Source: Pseudoalteromonas sp. S16_S37
GTDB lineage: Bacteria; Pseudomonadota; Gammaproteobacteria; Enterobacterales; Alteromonadaceae
Length of the DNA: 64,000 bases
Direction: 5' to 3'
Assembly (NCBI RefSeq): GCF_014694405.1
Contig: NZ_JAAUWV010000018.1
Location: forward strand, 1 to 64,000
Positions 35,001 through 44,900 of this stretch are shown here, piece by piece. How positions within the stretch are numbered: position 1 is the first letter of the stretch; each line of letters starts with the position of its first letter. A program made the translations under genes and the position numbers. Below the pieces are notes generated by a model. It was given only the letters and a program-made list of their open reading frames with translations. It was not told the origin of the DNA and searched no databases.

Positions 35001-38000
35001 TGTTTGTGACAAGTTACCTTTGCTTGCAAACGGTAAAGTTGACCGTAATGCACTTGGCGAACAGCCATTACAGTTGGATAGTGCAAACTTTGTTGCCCCA
35101 AACTCTGATGTGGAGCAACTGCTGGCGACTATATTTGAGCAATTAACAGGCCATACCCGAATTGGCATACACGATGATTTTTTTGCTATCGGTGGGCATT
35201 CGTTACTGGCTATGAAACTGCTCAATAGAGTAAGAGATAGTTTTGACGTATCGTTATCTTTAAAAACAATTTTTGCTAACCCGACGATTGCGGAGTTAGC
35301 TCAGTGCTTGCAACGCTCACAAATCAATAATGCTGGCAGCCAAACTGACAGCCAAAACACAATGAGTAGTGGGTTGACTGAAAGCGTACACTCGGGCACT
35401 CATCATCCACTGTCATTTTCACAGCAAAGACTTTGGTTTATTGACCAACTCCAAGGTCATAGCAGCCAATATAATTTGCAAGGGATATTCAAATTACATG
35501 GCGAACTAAACCGCAATGCGCTAGAAGCGGCGTTCAATAACATCATTGATAGGCATCGTATATTAAGGTTTAACTATAAGGTTGAACAGGGAGGGGATGC
35601 CGTCCAATTCGAAAGTGCACTTGCAACGTTTTCGTTGGTTTTTCATGACCTAATATCTCTTGATGCTGAGCATCAACGCAACCGAATTGCGCAAATCATT
35701 GAGTCTGATTATCACCATAGCTTTGACTTAGAACGTGATCTTATGATCCGAGGGCAATTGATTAGGCTGCAAAATACCGAGCATATGCTGATTGTAACTA
35801 TGCATCATATTGTCTCGGATGGTTGGTCAATTGATATTCTGTGCAAAGAACTAACACAATTTTACAGCCAACGTTTAAGAGCGAACGAGCAGCCATATCA
35901 GCTATTGGCAAACAGTTATGTTGATTTTGTTTATTGGCAGCGTAATAAATTTCAAACATCCGACAATACAAGTGACCTGGATTATTGGCGCAGTAAACTT
36001 ACTGGTATCCCAAAAGTACATGAGTTACCAACAGATAGAGCGCGGCGCAACCAATCACTCGCCGGTGGGGCATTGTATTGTGAGGCACTACCTGCAAGCT
36101 TAGAAGGTAAACTGCGCAACTATATAAAAGCGTCTGGTCATACTTTATTTTTAGTATTACAAACCGCATTTTGCGTGTGGTTGAGCCGCTTATCTCAGCA
36201 GCAAACCGTTGCATTAGGCACCCCCGTGTCTGGTAGAGAAATCAGTGAGTTTGAGCCACTGATTGGTAACTTTATCAATACGTTGGTGCTATTTAATGAG
36301 GTCGACTCAGATAATACCTTCTCGCAAACACTGAGTTCCTGTAAACAGACGCTTAATGAAGCGCTACAAAACCAATCGGTTCCTTTTGATTTACTCGTTG
36401 AGCAGTTAAATGTAGAGCGAAACATCGCCATTCATCCACTGATCCAAATTGTCTTTAGAGTTAACAATCAAATTAACGAAGCCTTACAGCTTGAAGGTGT
36501 AGAAGTTGAAATTCTCGACACGCCAATTCGCCAAGCTAAGCTCGATTTAGAGGTCAGTGTTATTGATAGCCACGAGCAGATTGTTGTGGAGTGGTTGTAC
36601 GATGATTCGCTGTGGGATAAGAGCAGTATTGAACGCTTCTTTAACCAGTATTGCCATGTAGTTGAGCAATGTATGGCTTGCTCGGATGCACCATTAGCGC
36701 AGCTTGAAGTGTGCTCGAAAGCTGAACAAGAACAACTCTTGACGTATGCGCGCTATGTAGAAATTGACTCTGTGCAAGTAACTAACTGGGCACATAGATT
36801 TAGCTTATTAGCACAGCAGCAGCCACGTAATATCGCTGTGCGAAACAATACAACAGTAATCACTTATGCTCAGTTAGAAGCGCTATCAAACCAGTTAGCG
36901 CACAGCATACTGGAAATGGAGTTTGCTGTGCAAAGTAGAATTGGTATTTTGCTGCCAAGCAGTGCGCATATGGTGGTTGGTGTTTTAGCTATTTTGAAAA
37001 CGCAACACGTATATGTGCCGTTACACATTGATATGCCACTCGATGGGCTTGCAACTATTATTGATGATGCCCAAATGACGCTTATCTTAGCACTAAGCGA
37101 TGACGCACCTAGACTCATCGAATGCGGGACAGACTTTTTACTGCTCGACGATATTTTTGAGCCCCAAGGCAACTTCAGTATATATCCAACAGCTCTTCCT
37201 GAAATCCAAAGTACGCACAATGCCTACGAGTTACTGTGCTACATAATCTATACATCTGGTTCGACGGGCAAACCAAAAGGTGTGGCTATTAGTCACAGTA
37301 ACCTCAACGCGTATTTGCAGCATGCTTGTACGCACTATCTAGACGACAGCAAAGCGCAAAAAGAATCTGTAGTCAGTACGCCGCTGGCGTTTGATGCAAC
37401 GGTTACCTCGCTCATTCCAATGCTTGTCACAGGTGGCACAGTTAATATTTTATCCGATGATGTTTCGCAGTTATCGGCACTAACAGAGGCATTATTCAAT
37501 TCGCCTAACAATCTGCTTTTCAAACTAACGCCCGCTCATTTGCAGGCAGTGCAGGCGCTTTCAGAAGGTTTATTCAATTACGATTGCAAACATACGGTCG
37601 TGGTGGGTGGTGAAGCGCTTCCAGTTTCGCTTATCAGTGCTTTGAAAAATAGACTCCCGCAAGTGCGCTGGATAAACGAATATGGTCCAACTGAAACGAC
37701 CGTTGGGTCGAGTGTTTATACGATTGCACCGAGCATGTCACTTACCGACTTAGATACACTGCCAGATATGCCGATTGGGTTGCCTATCGAACAGGTTGGC
37801 ATGATGGTGGTTGATAAATTTGACCAAGTTGCTGCGATTAATATGCCAGGTGAGCTATTGATCAGTGGCCCTGTGGTGAGTGCGGGCTATATCAATCAAG
37901 CGCAATTGAATGAGAACAAGTTTGTCGATATTCGAGTGCCTTTTAAAGAAGGTGTTATAAAGCAACGCTTCTATCGTACCGGTGACATCGTTAAATGGCA

Positions 38001-41000
38001 TTCAAATGATGGTAGTCAGCCCAGTTACTTAAGATACTGTGGACGCAAAGATGATGTGATTAAATTACGAGGCTATCGCATTGATACGGGCTCTATATGT
38101 CATCACATACGAGAATTCGACGCGATTGTTGATTGTGCAGTGACAATGGATGTGAAGGGCGCGTTTTTATGCGCTCATTATGTCGTTACGCCGAAATCGT
38201 CTTTTGACGTTAAAAAGCTTAAAAAGCACTTAGCGAATAAATTGCCCGCATACATGGTGCCTAGTAAATTTAACCAAGTTGAGTCTTTACCACTGACGCC
38301 AAACGGCAAAGTAGACTTAACTGCGTTACATCAGCATTTTGTTGAAGCAGCTACACAACCGACTGCGAAAATAGAGCTGACAACTTTATCCGGGCTGCAA
38401 GCTTATTTGCTGCAACTGTATAGTGAAGTGTTGCAAACGTCGAATGTCATGCTCGAAGACAGCTTTTTTGAATTAGGTGGTCATTCGCTATTGGCTATAC
38501 GCCTCATTAGTCAAATTCGAGAAGACAAAAACTTCAATATCACGTTAGAGCAGCTGTTTAAAACTCCCAGTGTTTTATCGCTTGCTGAGGCTTTGGAGCA
38601 ATGCCCGCTAATCGATGATAGTAACAAGATTATCCCCGTATCTCGGACTAAACGCCTCCCTCTGTCTTATGCTCAGCATCGCCTGTGGCTAATAGAGCAA
38701 CTTCAGCAAGGGGCAACGCAATATCATATGCCCGCGAGTTTTGAACTCACAGGGTCGTTAAATATTAATGCCTTTAAACAGGCATTTAACGCCATCATTA
38801 GTCGCCATGAAGTACTGAGAACGCACATTTTGCCGGGCAGTAGTGGCGAAGCGCCTGAGCAGCTTGTCAATGAGAGGTTTGATGTGCCATGCATAGTTCA
38901 TGACTTGTCGACAAGCAGCGAAGAGCAATTCAATCACAACATCGCAAGATTAGAACAAGAGGCGCTTGCTGCGCAGTTCAATTTGAGCACAGATGTATTG
39001 CTGCGCGTAATGATTATTACGCTGCCTCAGATGCGTTATCACATTCTCTTTAACATGCATCATATTGCCAGTGATGGTTGGTCAATGGCTATTTTGGTTA
39101 AAGAGTTCATTGCATTTTATCGCCACTTTAATAGTGAAACAGGCTATCAATTGCCAGCCGAATTAAGCCAGCCGCTGCCTATCCAATATGCAGATTTTGC
39201 CTATTGGCAACGTCAGTCAGCGCACCAAGAGGCGATAGAAAACTCCTTAAGCTATTGGCAAACGCAATTGCAAGGTATTCCAAGTTTGCATCAACTGCCG
39301 TTGGATAAATCAAGGCCTTCATTACAGCAATTAGCGGGTGAAACTTATATTCAATGCTTGCCACAAAGTGTCACCAAGGCTATCCACGACCAATGTGCTC
39401 AGCAAGGTGTAACCTTGTTTATGTGGTTACACAGCGTATTTTCGTTATTGGTGATGCGCTTTAGTCAAACCTCTGATGTCTTAATTGGTTCACCAGTTGC
39501 AGGCAGAGAGCAACCTGAAGTATCTGACTTAATAGGCTTTTTTGTTAATACTTTGGTGATCAGAGCGCAAGCGGATGACGAGCAAAGTTTTGCCGCATTT
39601 TTACAGCAGCAAAAAAATGTGATTGTTGATGCATTTAAACATCAGGCAGTCCCTTTTGAGCAGTTAGTTGAGCTGCTTCAGCCTGAGCGTAATTTAGCCC
39701 ACCAGCCTTTATTCCAAATCTTGTTTGCGCTGCAAAATAACGAGGTGACTGAGTTTGAACTTCCTGATTTGCAAATAACGCAATTACCACCACAAACGCA
39801 TAACATGAAGTTTGATTTGGAAGTCAATGCGATAGAACGAGACTCAGGTATAGAGCTGCAGTGGAATTTTGCAACATCGCTGTTCAAACGAGCAAGTATC
39901 CAAAAAATGGCTGATTCGTTCAGCGTAATGATAGAAGCGTTGCTTGAAACGCCTACTTTAAATATCAAAACGGTGCCTTTGAACACGAAAGAGCAGCAGC
40001 GATATCTTGCAAAGCTATTTTCACTAAACCAAAACAGTAGTTTTGAATATCAGTCTTTGGTTGCAAAGCTCAATCAAGTTATTGCTCAATGTGCGGACGA
40101 TGTGGCTGTGATCGCGCCCAGTGGCGAGCAGTTAAGTTTCTTTGAATTACAGCAAAGGGCATTGCAATTGGCTGCAGTTTTAAAAGCTAACAATGTTGCA
40201 AAAGGCGATAGAGTAGCGATTTGTTTACCTGCTTCAAGTGACATGATTGTGGCGATTATCGCCATTTGGTATGCGGGGGCAGCATATGTGCCGGTTGATC
40301 CTAAGTTACCTACCGAACGATGTCGTTACATTATCCAAAACGCTCGTGTTAGTTGCATAATTGTGGGTGAACACACTCAGAATCTTGAAATTTGTCAGTA
40401 TTGCGAAGCCGCAGCGATCGCTGTCGCAAATATGAATGAGCTGGCGCAGCACAACGTAACAAGTGCGCAAAATATTGAGGTGTCGGTAGCACCAGACGAT
40501 CTTGCCTATATTATCTATACATCTGGTACGACAGGGCAACCAAAGGGCGTGGCGATTAGTCATGCTAATCTGGGTGTGTATTTAACTCATGCTCAAGCTC
40601 ACTATTTTGCTACGCAGCCAAAGGTATCCGTTTTAAGCACACCAATGGCTTTTGATGCATCGGTTACCAGCATATGGGCTGCATTACTGAGCGGCATTGC
40701 TGTTAAGGTACTCGCTGATGACGATACGCTTATTAACACTTTAGCGCACAACGTTTTTGCAGCACCCACCTCAAGGCTGTTTAAACTCACTCCGGCGCAC
40801 TTACAAGGGCTGTTAAATATGCTACCAGAGCAGCCGGTGTTAACTAACCATGTCATGGTTGTTGGCGGTGAAGCTCTGAGTGTTAAACTGCTAGAGCAGC
40901 TTACTCAATATTTGCCAAATTGTTTATGGGTGAATGAATACGGTCCAACAGAGGCGACCGTTGGAACCTGTGTTTACAATACCAATAAAGATGATATCCA

Positions 41001-41952
41001 AGCGCTGGTTGCAACGGGGGAACATAGCGTTCCTATAGGGCGACCTATTATGAACACGCATATGTTGGTGGTTGATGAACATCAACAGTTAGTTCCGCTT
41101 GGGGTGTGTGGTGAGTTATATATTGCCGGACCAAATTTAGCGCACGGTTACTTCGATAATAGCCAGCTCACTGAAGAAAAATTTATACATATGACCTTGC
41201 AAGGGCTAGATAACGCCACGCGTTATTATCGTACTGGCGATAAAGTTCGCTGGTTAACTGATGAGCAAGGACATCCCACGCAGCTGCAATTTTATGGCCG
41301 CTATGATCATCAAGTTAAACTCAGAGGCTATCGAATTGAATTAGCGGAGGTGGAGTATCACTTAAATCAGGTGCCACAGGTTGAGCAAGCCGTGGTGTTG
41401 TTAAATCAACACCAAGATGCACTTGAAGCATTTGTAGTCCTCAAAGAGGATGACAATCATCCAAAAGACAAAGCGAGTTATGTGTTAAATCAAGCACAGC
41501 TTGAACCGCTATTGCAACATGCCGCGAGATATTTGCCACATTACATGCAACCGAGCAAGGTGGTTGCGCTAAGCGCTATGCCGCTAACCTTAAACGGAAA
41601 AATCGATACCAAAAAGCTGCAATTAATCAGTAATGAAAGTGAACTCATTACACAAAAAGTGCCACCGCGTAACGAGTTAGAAACCACGCTCACAGAGATT
41701 TTTGCCGCTTTACTTAATGTTCAAAGTGTTGGTATCACCGATAGCTTTTTTGCACTTGGCGGGCACTCATTGTTGGCCACACAATGCGTATCCATTATCA
41801 AAGAGCAGCTCAACATCGACATTCCGGTCAAAGTACTCTTTGAACGGCCAACAATAGCCGCGTTGTCACAGTGGTATGCTATCAATCAAGCTGCTGAAAA
41901 TATCAATCCTCAAGACAACACCAGTGATACTTCTGAAGAGATGTTTTTATGA
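32020..41952 (+). CDS. NRPS, three modules (C-A-PCP)x3 with TubC-type docking domain
   Basis: The protein has 3310 residues and starts three bases after the first synthetase. Residues 1-60 form a TubC-like N-terminal docking domain. Module 2: C with H-H-I-V-A-D-G (His194/195), A about 515-1025, PCP Ser1061. Module 3: C H-H-I-V-S-D-G (1262/1263), A about 1590-2090, PCP Ser2156. Module 4: C H-H-I-A-S-D-G (2347/2348), A about 2680-3200, PCP Ser3250. Pockets read by eye: D-L-T-K-V-G-H-I-G-K, the classic Asp code; then D-A-T-K-V-G-E-V-G-K twice, Asn-like. No epimerase domain is present, so L residues are expected unless a C domain is dual-function. The two Asn modules are similar enough to suggest internal duplication. 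The C-terminus S-E-E-M-F-L resembles that of the first synthetase. The stop overlaps the next start (ATGA). Confidence 0.95.
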   Translation: MDNIAIKSFLADLDSRGIYVYLQGGKLKLRTKLDTVAQDLLAQIKANKEHLIAYMSQHNLKQGYLSSAQQRIWFISQYEQPSYAYNMAGLIKFSRSVSVSDLNCAINNLLSRHDILRSNFFDGDNGAIQRVNEDYQFCLTVRPTSADPSKASLVKQLHSELRYCFDLVNELLVRGTFFTDDEREQGQWLYLSMHHIVADGWSVGLFVQALLAQLSESPTTNDKPLQYQDYVYWESQFRQTDDYQRQLSYWQDQLTSIELFELPTCHARSANKDYNGDTTYFTVDNALAQRFEQCCKQLEVTPFSGFLSVFYALLYRYSQKLDITLGVPVLNRTQTEFEDMIGCFINTLPMRVRFEQSPTFAQLVAVVKDTVKHGLANQNVALEDIIATLDLPKSSAHSALFQVLFNYNAVVTDKLSSSGLSAELIPLDNHSAKFDVTLNLSRTESGLTANIDYCSQLFDSEFIAALASDYVALIEAFCADQQQSIISVSLPSVHKAEQLLTQQSTQPQFVSVVEQIVRQAQKHPQQVALYDGGDKVYSYAQLDSLSAQLANVLRKDSRVTDDKPVALLVNRSADCLVAMLGIMRAGLAYLPIEQGTPINRIFEVLNQASCAHLITIDSNALAADDIEKLADKSILLHPYQTLTANETLLEPISIDVKPDDCAYVMFTSGSTGTPKGVMVPHRALTSYIQGVAEVIEFNSQTKSAVLTGLATDLCLTGIYPVLANGGSVAFIGSEQSQLEPQFIVNELDRQQINFVKITPSFANEIVPLAIKQTQPIAVKQWVFGGEPLSEPLVYAIRDYCPEADIYNHYGPTETCIGVCAYKLAPNSESNWGSYSIGKPFSHVHVKVLDKNLQSVPTGTPGELYIGGESIALGYINVPATSTDAFVTLQGHRFYRTKDKVRLNHAGQLEYLGRLDNQYKVRGFRVDLQDIEAKLNALVQVKSAVVVCKSQADSATLVAFVVPKQKALSSGQIQQHIKMDLKRYLPEPMVPSVIVVCDKLPLLANGKVDRNALGEQPLQLDSANFVAPNSDVEQLLATIFEQLTGHTRIGIHDDFFAIGGHSLLAMKLLNRVRDSFDVSLSLKTIFANPTIAELAQCLQRSQINNAGSQTDSQNTMSSGLTESVHSGTHHPLSFSQQRLWFIDQLQGHSSQYNLQGIFKLHGELNRNALEAAFNNIIDRHRILRFNYKVEQGGDAVQFESALATFSLVFHDLISLDAEHQRNRIAQIIESDYHHSFDLERDLMIRGQLIRLQNTEHMLIVTMHHIVSDGWSIDILCKELTQFYSQRLRANEQPYQLLANSYVDFVYWQRNKFQTSDNTSDLDYWRSKLTGIPKVHELPTDRARRNQSLAGGALYCEALPASLEGKLRNYIKASGHTLFLVLQTAFCVWLSRLSQQQTVALGTPVSGREISEFEPLIGNFINTLVLFNEVDSDNTFSQTLSSCKQTLNEALQNQSVPFDLLVEQLNVERNIAIHPLIQIVFRVNNQINEALQLEGVEVEILDTPIRQAKLDLEVSVIDSHEQIVVEWLYDDSLWDKSSIERFFNQYCHVVEQCMACSDAPLAQLEVCSKAEQEQLLTYARYVEIDSVQVTNWAHRFSLLAQQQPRNIAVRNNTTVITYAQLEALSNQLAHSILEMEFAVQSRIGILLPSSAHMVVGVLAILKTQHVYVPLHIDMPLDGLATIIDDAQMTLILALSDDAPRLIECGTDFLLLDDIFEPQGNFSIYPTALPEIQSTHNAYELLCYIIYTSGSTGKPKGVAISHSNLNAYLQHACTHYLDDSKAQKESVVSTPLAFDATVTSLIPMLVTGGTVNILSDDVSQLSALTEALFNSPNNLLFKLTPAHLQAVQALSEGLFNYDCKHTVVVGGEALPVSLISALKNRLPQVRWINEYGPTETTVGSSVYTIAPSMSLTDLDTLPDMPIGLPIEQVGMMVVDKFDQVAAINMPGELLISGPVVSAGYINQAQLNENKFVDIRVPFKEGVIKQRFYRTGDIVKWHSNDGSQPSYLRYCGRKDDVIKLRGYRIDTGSICHHIREFDAIVDCAVTMDVKGAFLCAHYVVTPKSSFDVKKLKKHLANKLPAYMVPSKFNQVESLPLTPNGKVDLTALHQHFVEAATQPTAKIELTTLSGLQAYLLQLYSEVLQTSNVMLEDSFFELGGHSLLAIRLISQIREDKNFNITLEQLFKTPSVLSLAEALEQCPLIDDSNKIIPVSRTKRLPLSYAQHRLWLIEQLQQGATQYHMPASFELTGSLNINAFKQAFNAIISRHEVLRTHILPGSSGEAPEQLVNERFDVPCIVHDLSTSSEEQFNHNIARLEQEALAAQFNLSTDVLLRVMIITLPQMRYHILFNMHHIASDGWSMAILVKEFIAFYRHFNSETGYQLPAELSQPLPIQYADFAYWQRQSAHQEAIENSLSYWQTQLQGIPSLHQLPLDKSRPSLQQLAGETYIQCLPQSVTKAIHDQCAQQGVTLFMWLHSVFSLLVMRFSQTSDVLIGSPVAGREQPEVSDLIGFFVNTLVIRAQADDEQSFAAFLQQQKNVIVDAFKHQAVPFEQLVELLQPERNLAHQPLFQILFALQNNEVTEFELPDLQITQLPPQTHNMKFDLEVNAIERDSGIELQWNFATSLFKRASIQKMADSFSVMIEALLETPTLNIKTVPLNTKEQQRYLAKLFSLNQNSSFEYQSLVAKLNQVIAQCADDVAVIAPSGEQLSFFELQQRALQLAAVLKANNVAKGDRVAICLPASSDMIVAIIAIWYAGAAYVPVDPKLPTERCRYIIQNARVSCIIVGEHTQNLEICQYCEAAAIAVANMNELAQHNVTSAQNIEVSVAPDDLAYIIYTSGTTGQPKGVAISHANLGVYLTHAQAHYFATQPKVSVLSTPMAFDASVTSIWAALLSGIAVKVLADDDTLINTLAHNVFAAPTSRLFKLTPAHLQGLLNMLPEQPVLTNHVMVVGGEALSVKLLEQLTQYLPNCLWVNEYGPTEATVGTCVYNTNKDDIQALVATGEHSVPIGRPIMNTHMLVVDEHQQLVPLGVCGELYIAGPNLAHGYFDNSQLTEEKFIHMTLQGLDNATRYYRTGDKVRWLTDEQGHPTQLQFYGRYDHQVKLRGYRIELAEVEYHLNQVPQVEQAVVLLNQHQDALEAFVVLKEDDNHPKDKASYVLNQAQLEPLLQHAARYLPHYMQPSKVVALSAMPLTLNGKIDTKKLQLISNESELITQKVPPRNELETTLTEIFAALLNVQSVGITDSFFALGGHSLLATQCVSIIKEQLNIDIPVKVLFERPTIAALSQWYAINQAAENINPQDNTSDTSEEMFL

Positions 41953-44900
41953 TGAATGAGCAAACATTACAAATTGAAAACTTAATCGGTGAAGCACTTG
42001 CAGCGGGTATCACTTTGTATGAAAAAAATGGCGGATTGGCGTTTAAACAAAGCGGTGATTTTCCTGAAGAATTAAAGGCAAAGGTTGTTGCCCATAAAAC
42101 CGAGATTATTGAATATTTTATTGCCCAAAAGCTATCTCAGCAAATGAGTCAGGCACAGGCTGGTGAGCAATTAAAGCAATATCAAAGGCCAGCAAAGATC
42201 CCTTTGAGTTTTGCGCAGGAAGGGCTTTGGTTTATTGAGCAATTACAAGGCGGCGAGCAATATTATATATCTGCGGTTTTTAAGATGCGCGGATATCTGA
42301 ATGTTCCTGTATTTGAGCGCGCATTCGAGCAAATAGTAAAGCGACATGAAATATTAAGAACACGTTTTATTGCTGATCAACAAGGTGTACCACAGCAAAT
42401 TATTTCAGCAGATATATCAGTGCCATTTGTTGCTGTTAATGTTGGCGAAGAGAAAAACTTAGCTGCTGTAGAACACCAACAAAGCAAAGATGAACTAGTT
42501 GCTAAGGCTGAACAGTTTATCGAAAAATTTAAAAGAGATCCTTTGGATCTTGAACGAGGGCCACTGTTACGAGTGTTACTGCTGAGCGTTGGCGATGAAT
42601 ATTGGCTGACGTTTAACATGCACCATATTATCTCCGATGGTGCTTCGCTTGAGTGCTTGGTTGGTGAGCTGGAAATACTCTACAGTGGGCTACTTAAAGA
42701 TAAGTGCTACGAGGTGCAGCCGTTACCCATTCAGTACGCCGATTATGTACTTTGGCAAAGGCAAACTTTAAACGATGCGTATTTAGATAACGCACTTGCG
42801 CACTTGCGTAGCAAACTTGTGGATTTGGACCCGATAATATCTCTACCAGCGGATAGACCAAGACCATCGGTACAATCGACCAGCGGGCAGATATATCGAC
42901 AAACGCTTGATGGTGAACTTGCCAACATGTTGTCAAAGCAAGTCGCACAGCATCAAGTTACCCCATTTATGTGGGTGCTGAGTTGCTTTATGTTGTTTAT
43001 TGGCCGTATTAGTCAGATTGAGCACGTCGCATTGGGCACGCCTGTGTCTGGGCGTAACCGCCCTGAACTGAACAATTTAATCGGCTTGTTTGCGAATACT
43101 ATAGTGATCCCAGCAACACTTGACGATGAGCGTAAATTTAGCGATTGGTTGCAAAGCCAAAAACACACCATACTCGAGGCGTTTGAATATCAGTCGGTAC
43201 CGTTTGATAAACTGGTTGATGCGCTAAAGTGCAAGCGCGATTTAAGTCATCACCCATTGGTGCAGATTTTGTTCACTTTGGAACAAACCAGCGATAGCAG
43301 CTTTGCGTTACCTAACTTAACGATTGAAGAGGTTAAACCCAAAAGCAGTCACCAGTGTGCAATTAAGTGTGACTTAGAACTAAATGTACAGTTATCAGAG
43401 CAAGGCGTAACATTAAATTGGAAATTTGATGATGCATTATATGAGCTAGACACAATTGTGCATTGGGCAAATAGTTTTGCTGTGTTACTTGAGCATGCAT
43501 GTGCACATCCTGACACGCCTTGTGCACGCATACCTTTATTAGACGAAAAGCAGGCTTTGAAGATCTTAAAGCAACCACAGTGTACGCAGGTACGGTGGCC
43601 ATCTGATAGGCACCTTGTTGAGATTTTTGAACGCCAAGTAACGTGTCACCCTGAGCGCATCGCGCTTGTAGATGAAAACCTTACCTTAACTTATCAAGCA
43701 CTCAATACGCGGGCAAATCAATTGGCTCACTTATTTATTTGCCACGGTGTAAAAGCCGAGCAACTGATCCCTGTGAGTGTGAGCCGCAACGTTGATATGG
43801 TTGTAACCCTGCTTGCTATTTTAAAAGCGGGTTGTGCGTACGTGCCAATCGACCCAGATTATCCGGCTGATCGTATTGAGTACATCATCAAGGATGTGGG
43901 TGGAGAACTGGCGGTCTGTGATAACACCAGCGCCGCGGTGTTCGACTCTTTTGGTATGCGCGTGATTAATATTAGCGAAGCGGCTATACGTGATACACAT
44001 GGCGAAAGCGCTAATTTGCAAATGCCAATCAGTGGACAAAATCTAGCCTATATGATTTACACCTCAGGCACCACAGGGCGACCAAAAGGTGTACAGATTG
44101 AGCATCGCCATGTAGTGAGGTTGCTTTTTACCGACCCTGGTTTGTTTGATTTTGATGAGCGAGATGTATGGACTTTATTCCATTCATTTTGTTTTGATTT
44201 TTCTGTTTGGGAAATGTATGGCGCGTTGTTATTTGGCGGTCGTCTAGTTGTTGTGAGCAAGGAGACGAGTAAAGATAGCGAAGCATTTGCAAAGTTACTT
44301 GTTGAGCAAAAAATCACCGTATTAAATCAAACCCCCAGTGCATTTTATGTGCTGCAAGATAATATGCTCAAACTCAACAAAACGCTGCAAGCACAAAACT
44401 GCATTCGTTATGTTATTTTTGGCGGTGAAGCGCTACAACCAGCTAAGTTATTACCTTGGGCGCAGCAATTTAATCAGTGCAAATTAATTAATATGTACGG
44501 CATTACAGAAACAACAGTACATGTTACGTACAAGCAAATAACACATAAGGACATTGCACAAGGCGCGAGTAACATAGGTAAACCAATACCAACGACATCT
44601 TGTTATGTACTTGATAAGTATTTGCAGCCTTTACCCTATGGCGCGATTGGCGAATTGTATGTCGGCGGTGAAGGTGTTTGCCGCGGCTATTGGCAAAAAG
44701 AAGGTCTTAATAAGCAACGCTTTATCACTAACCCATTTAGTGACCACTCAAGCAGGCTTTATAAAACCGGCGATCTAGCTCGTTACCTTTGTAGTGGTGA
44801 GTTACTGTATGTAGGTCGTATAGATGACCAAGTCAAAGTACGTGGCTATCGTATTGAGCTGGGGGAAATTGAAAACCAACTACGTACTCACCCCTGGCTC

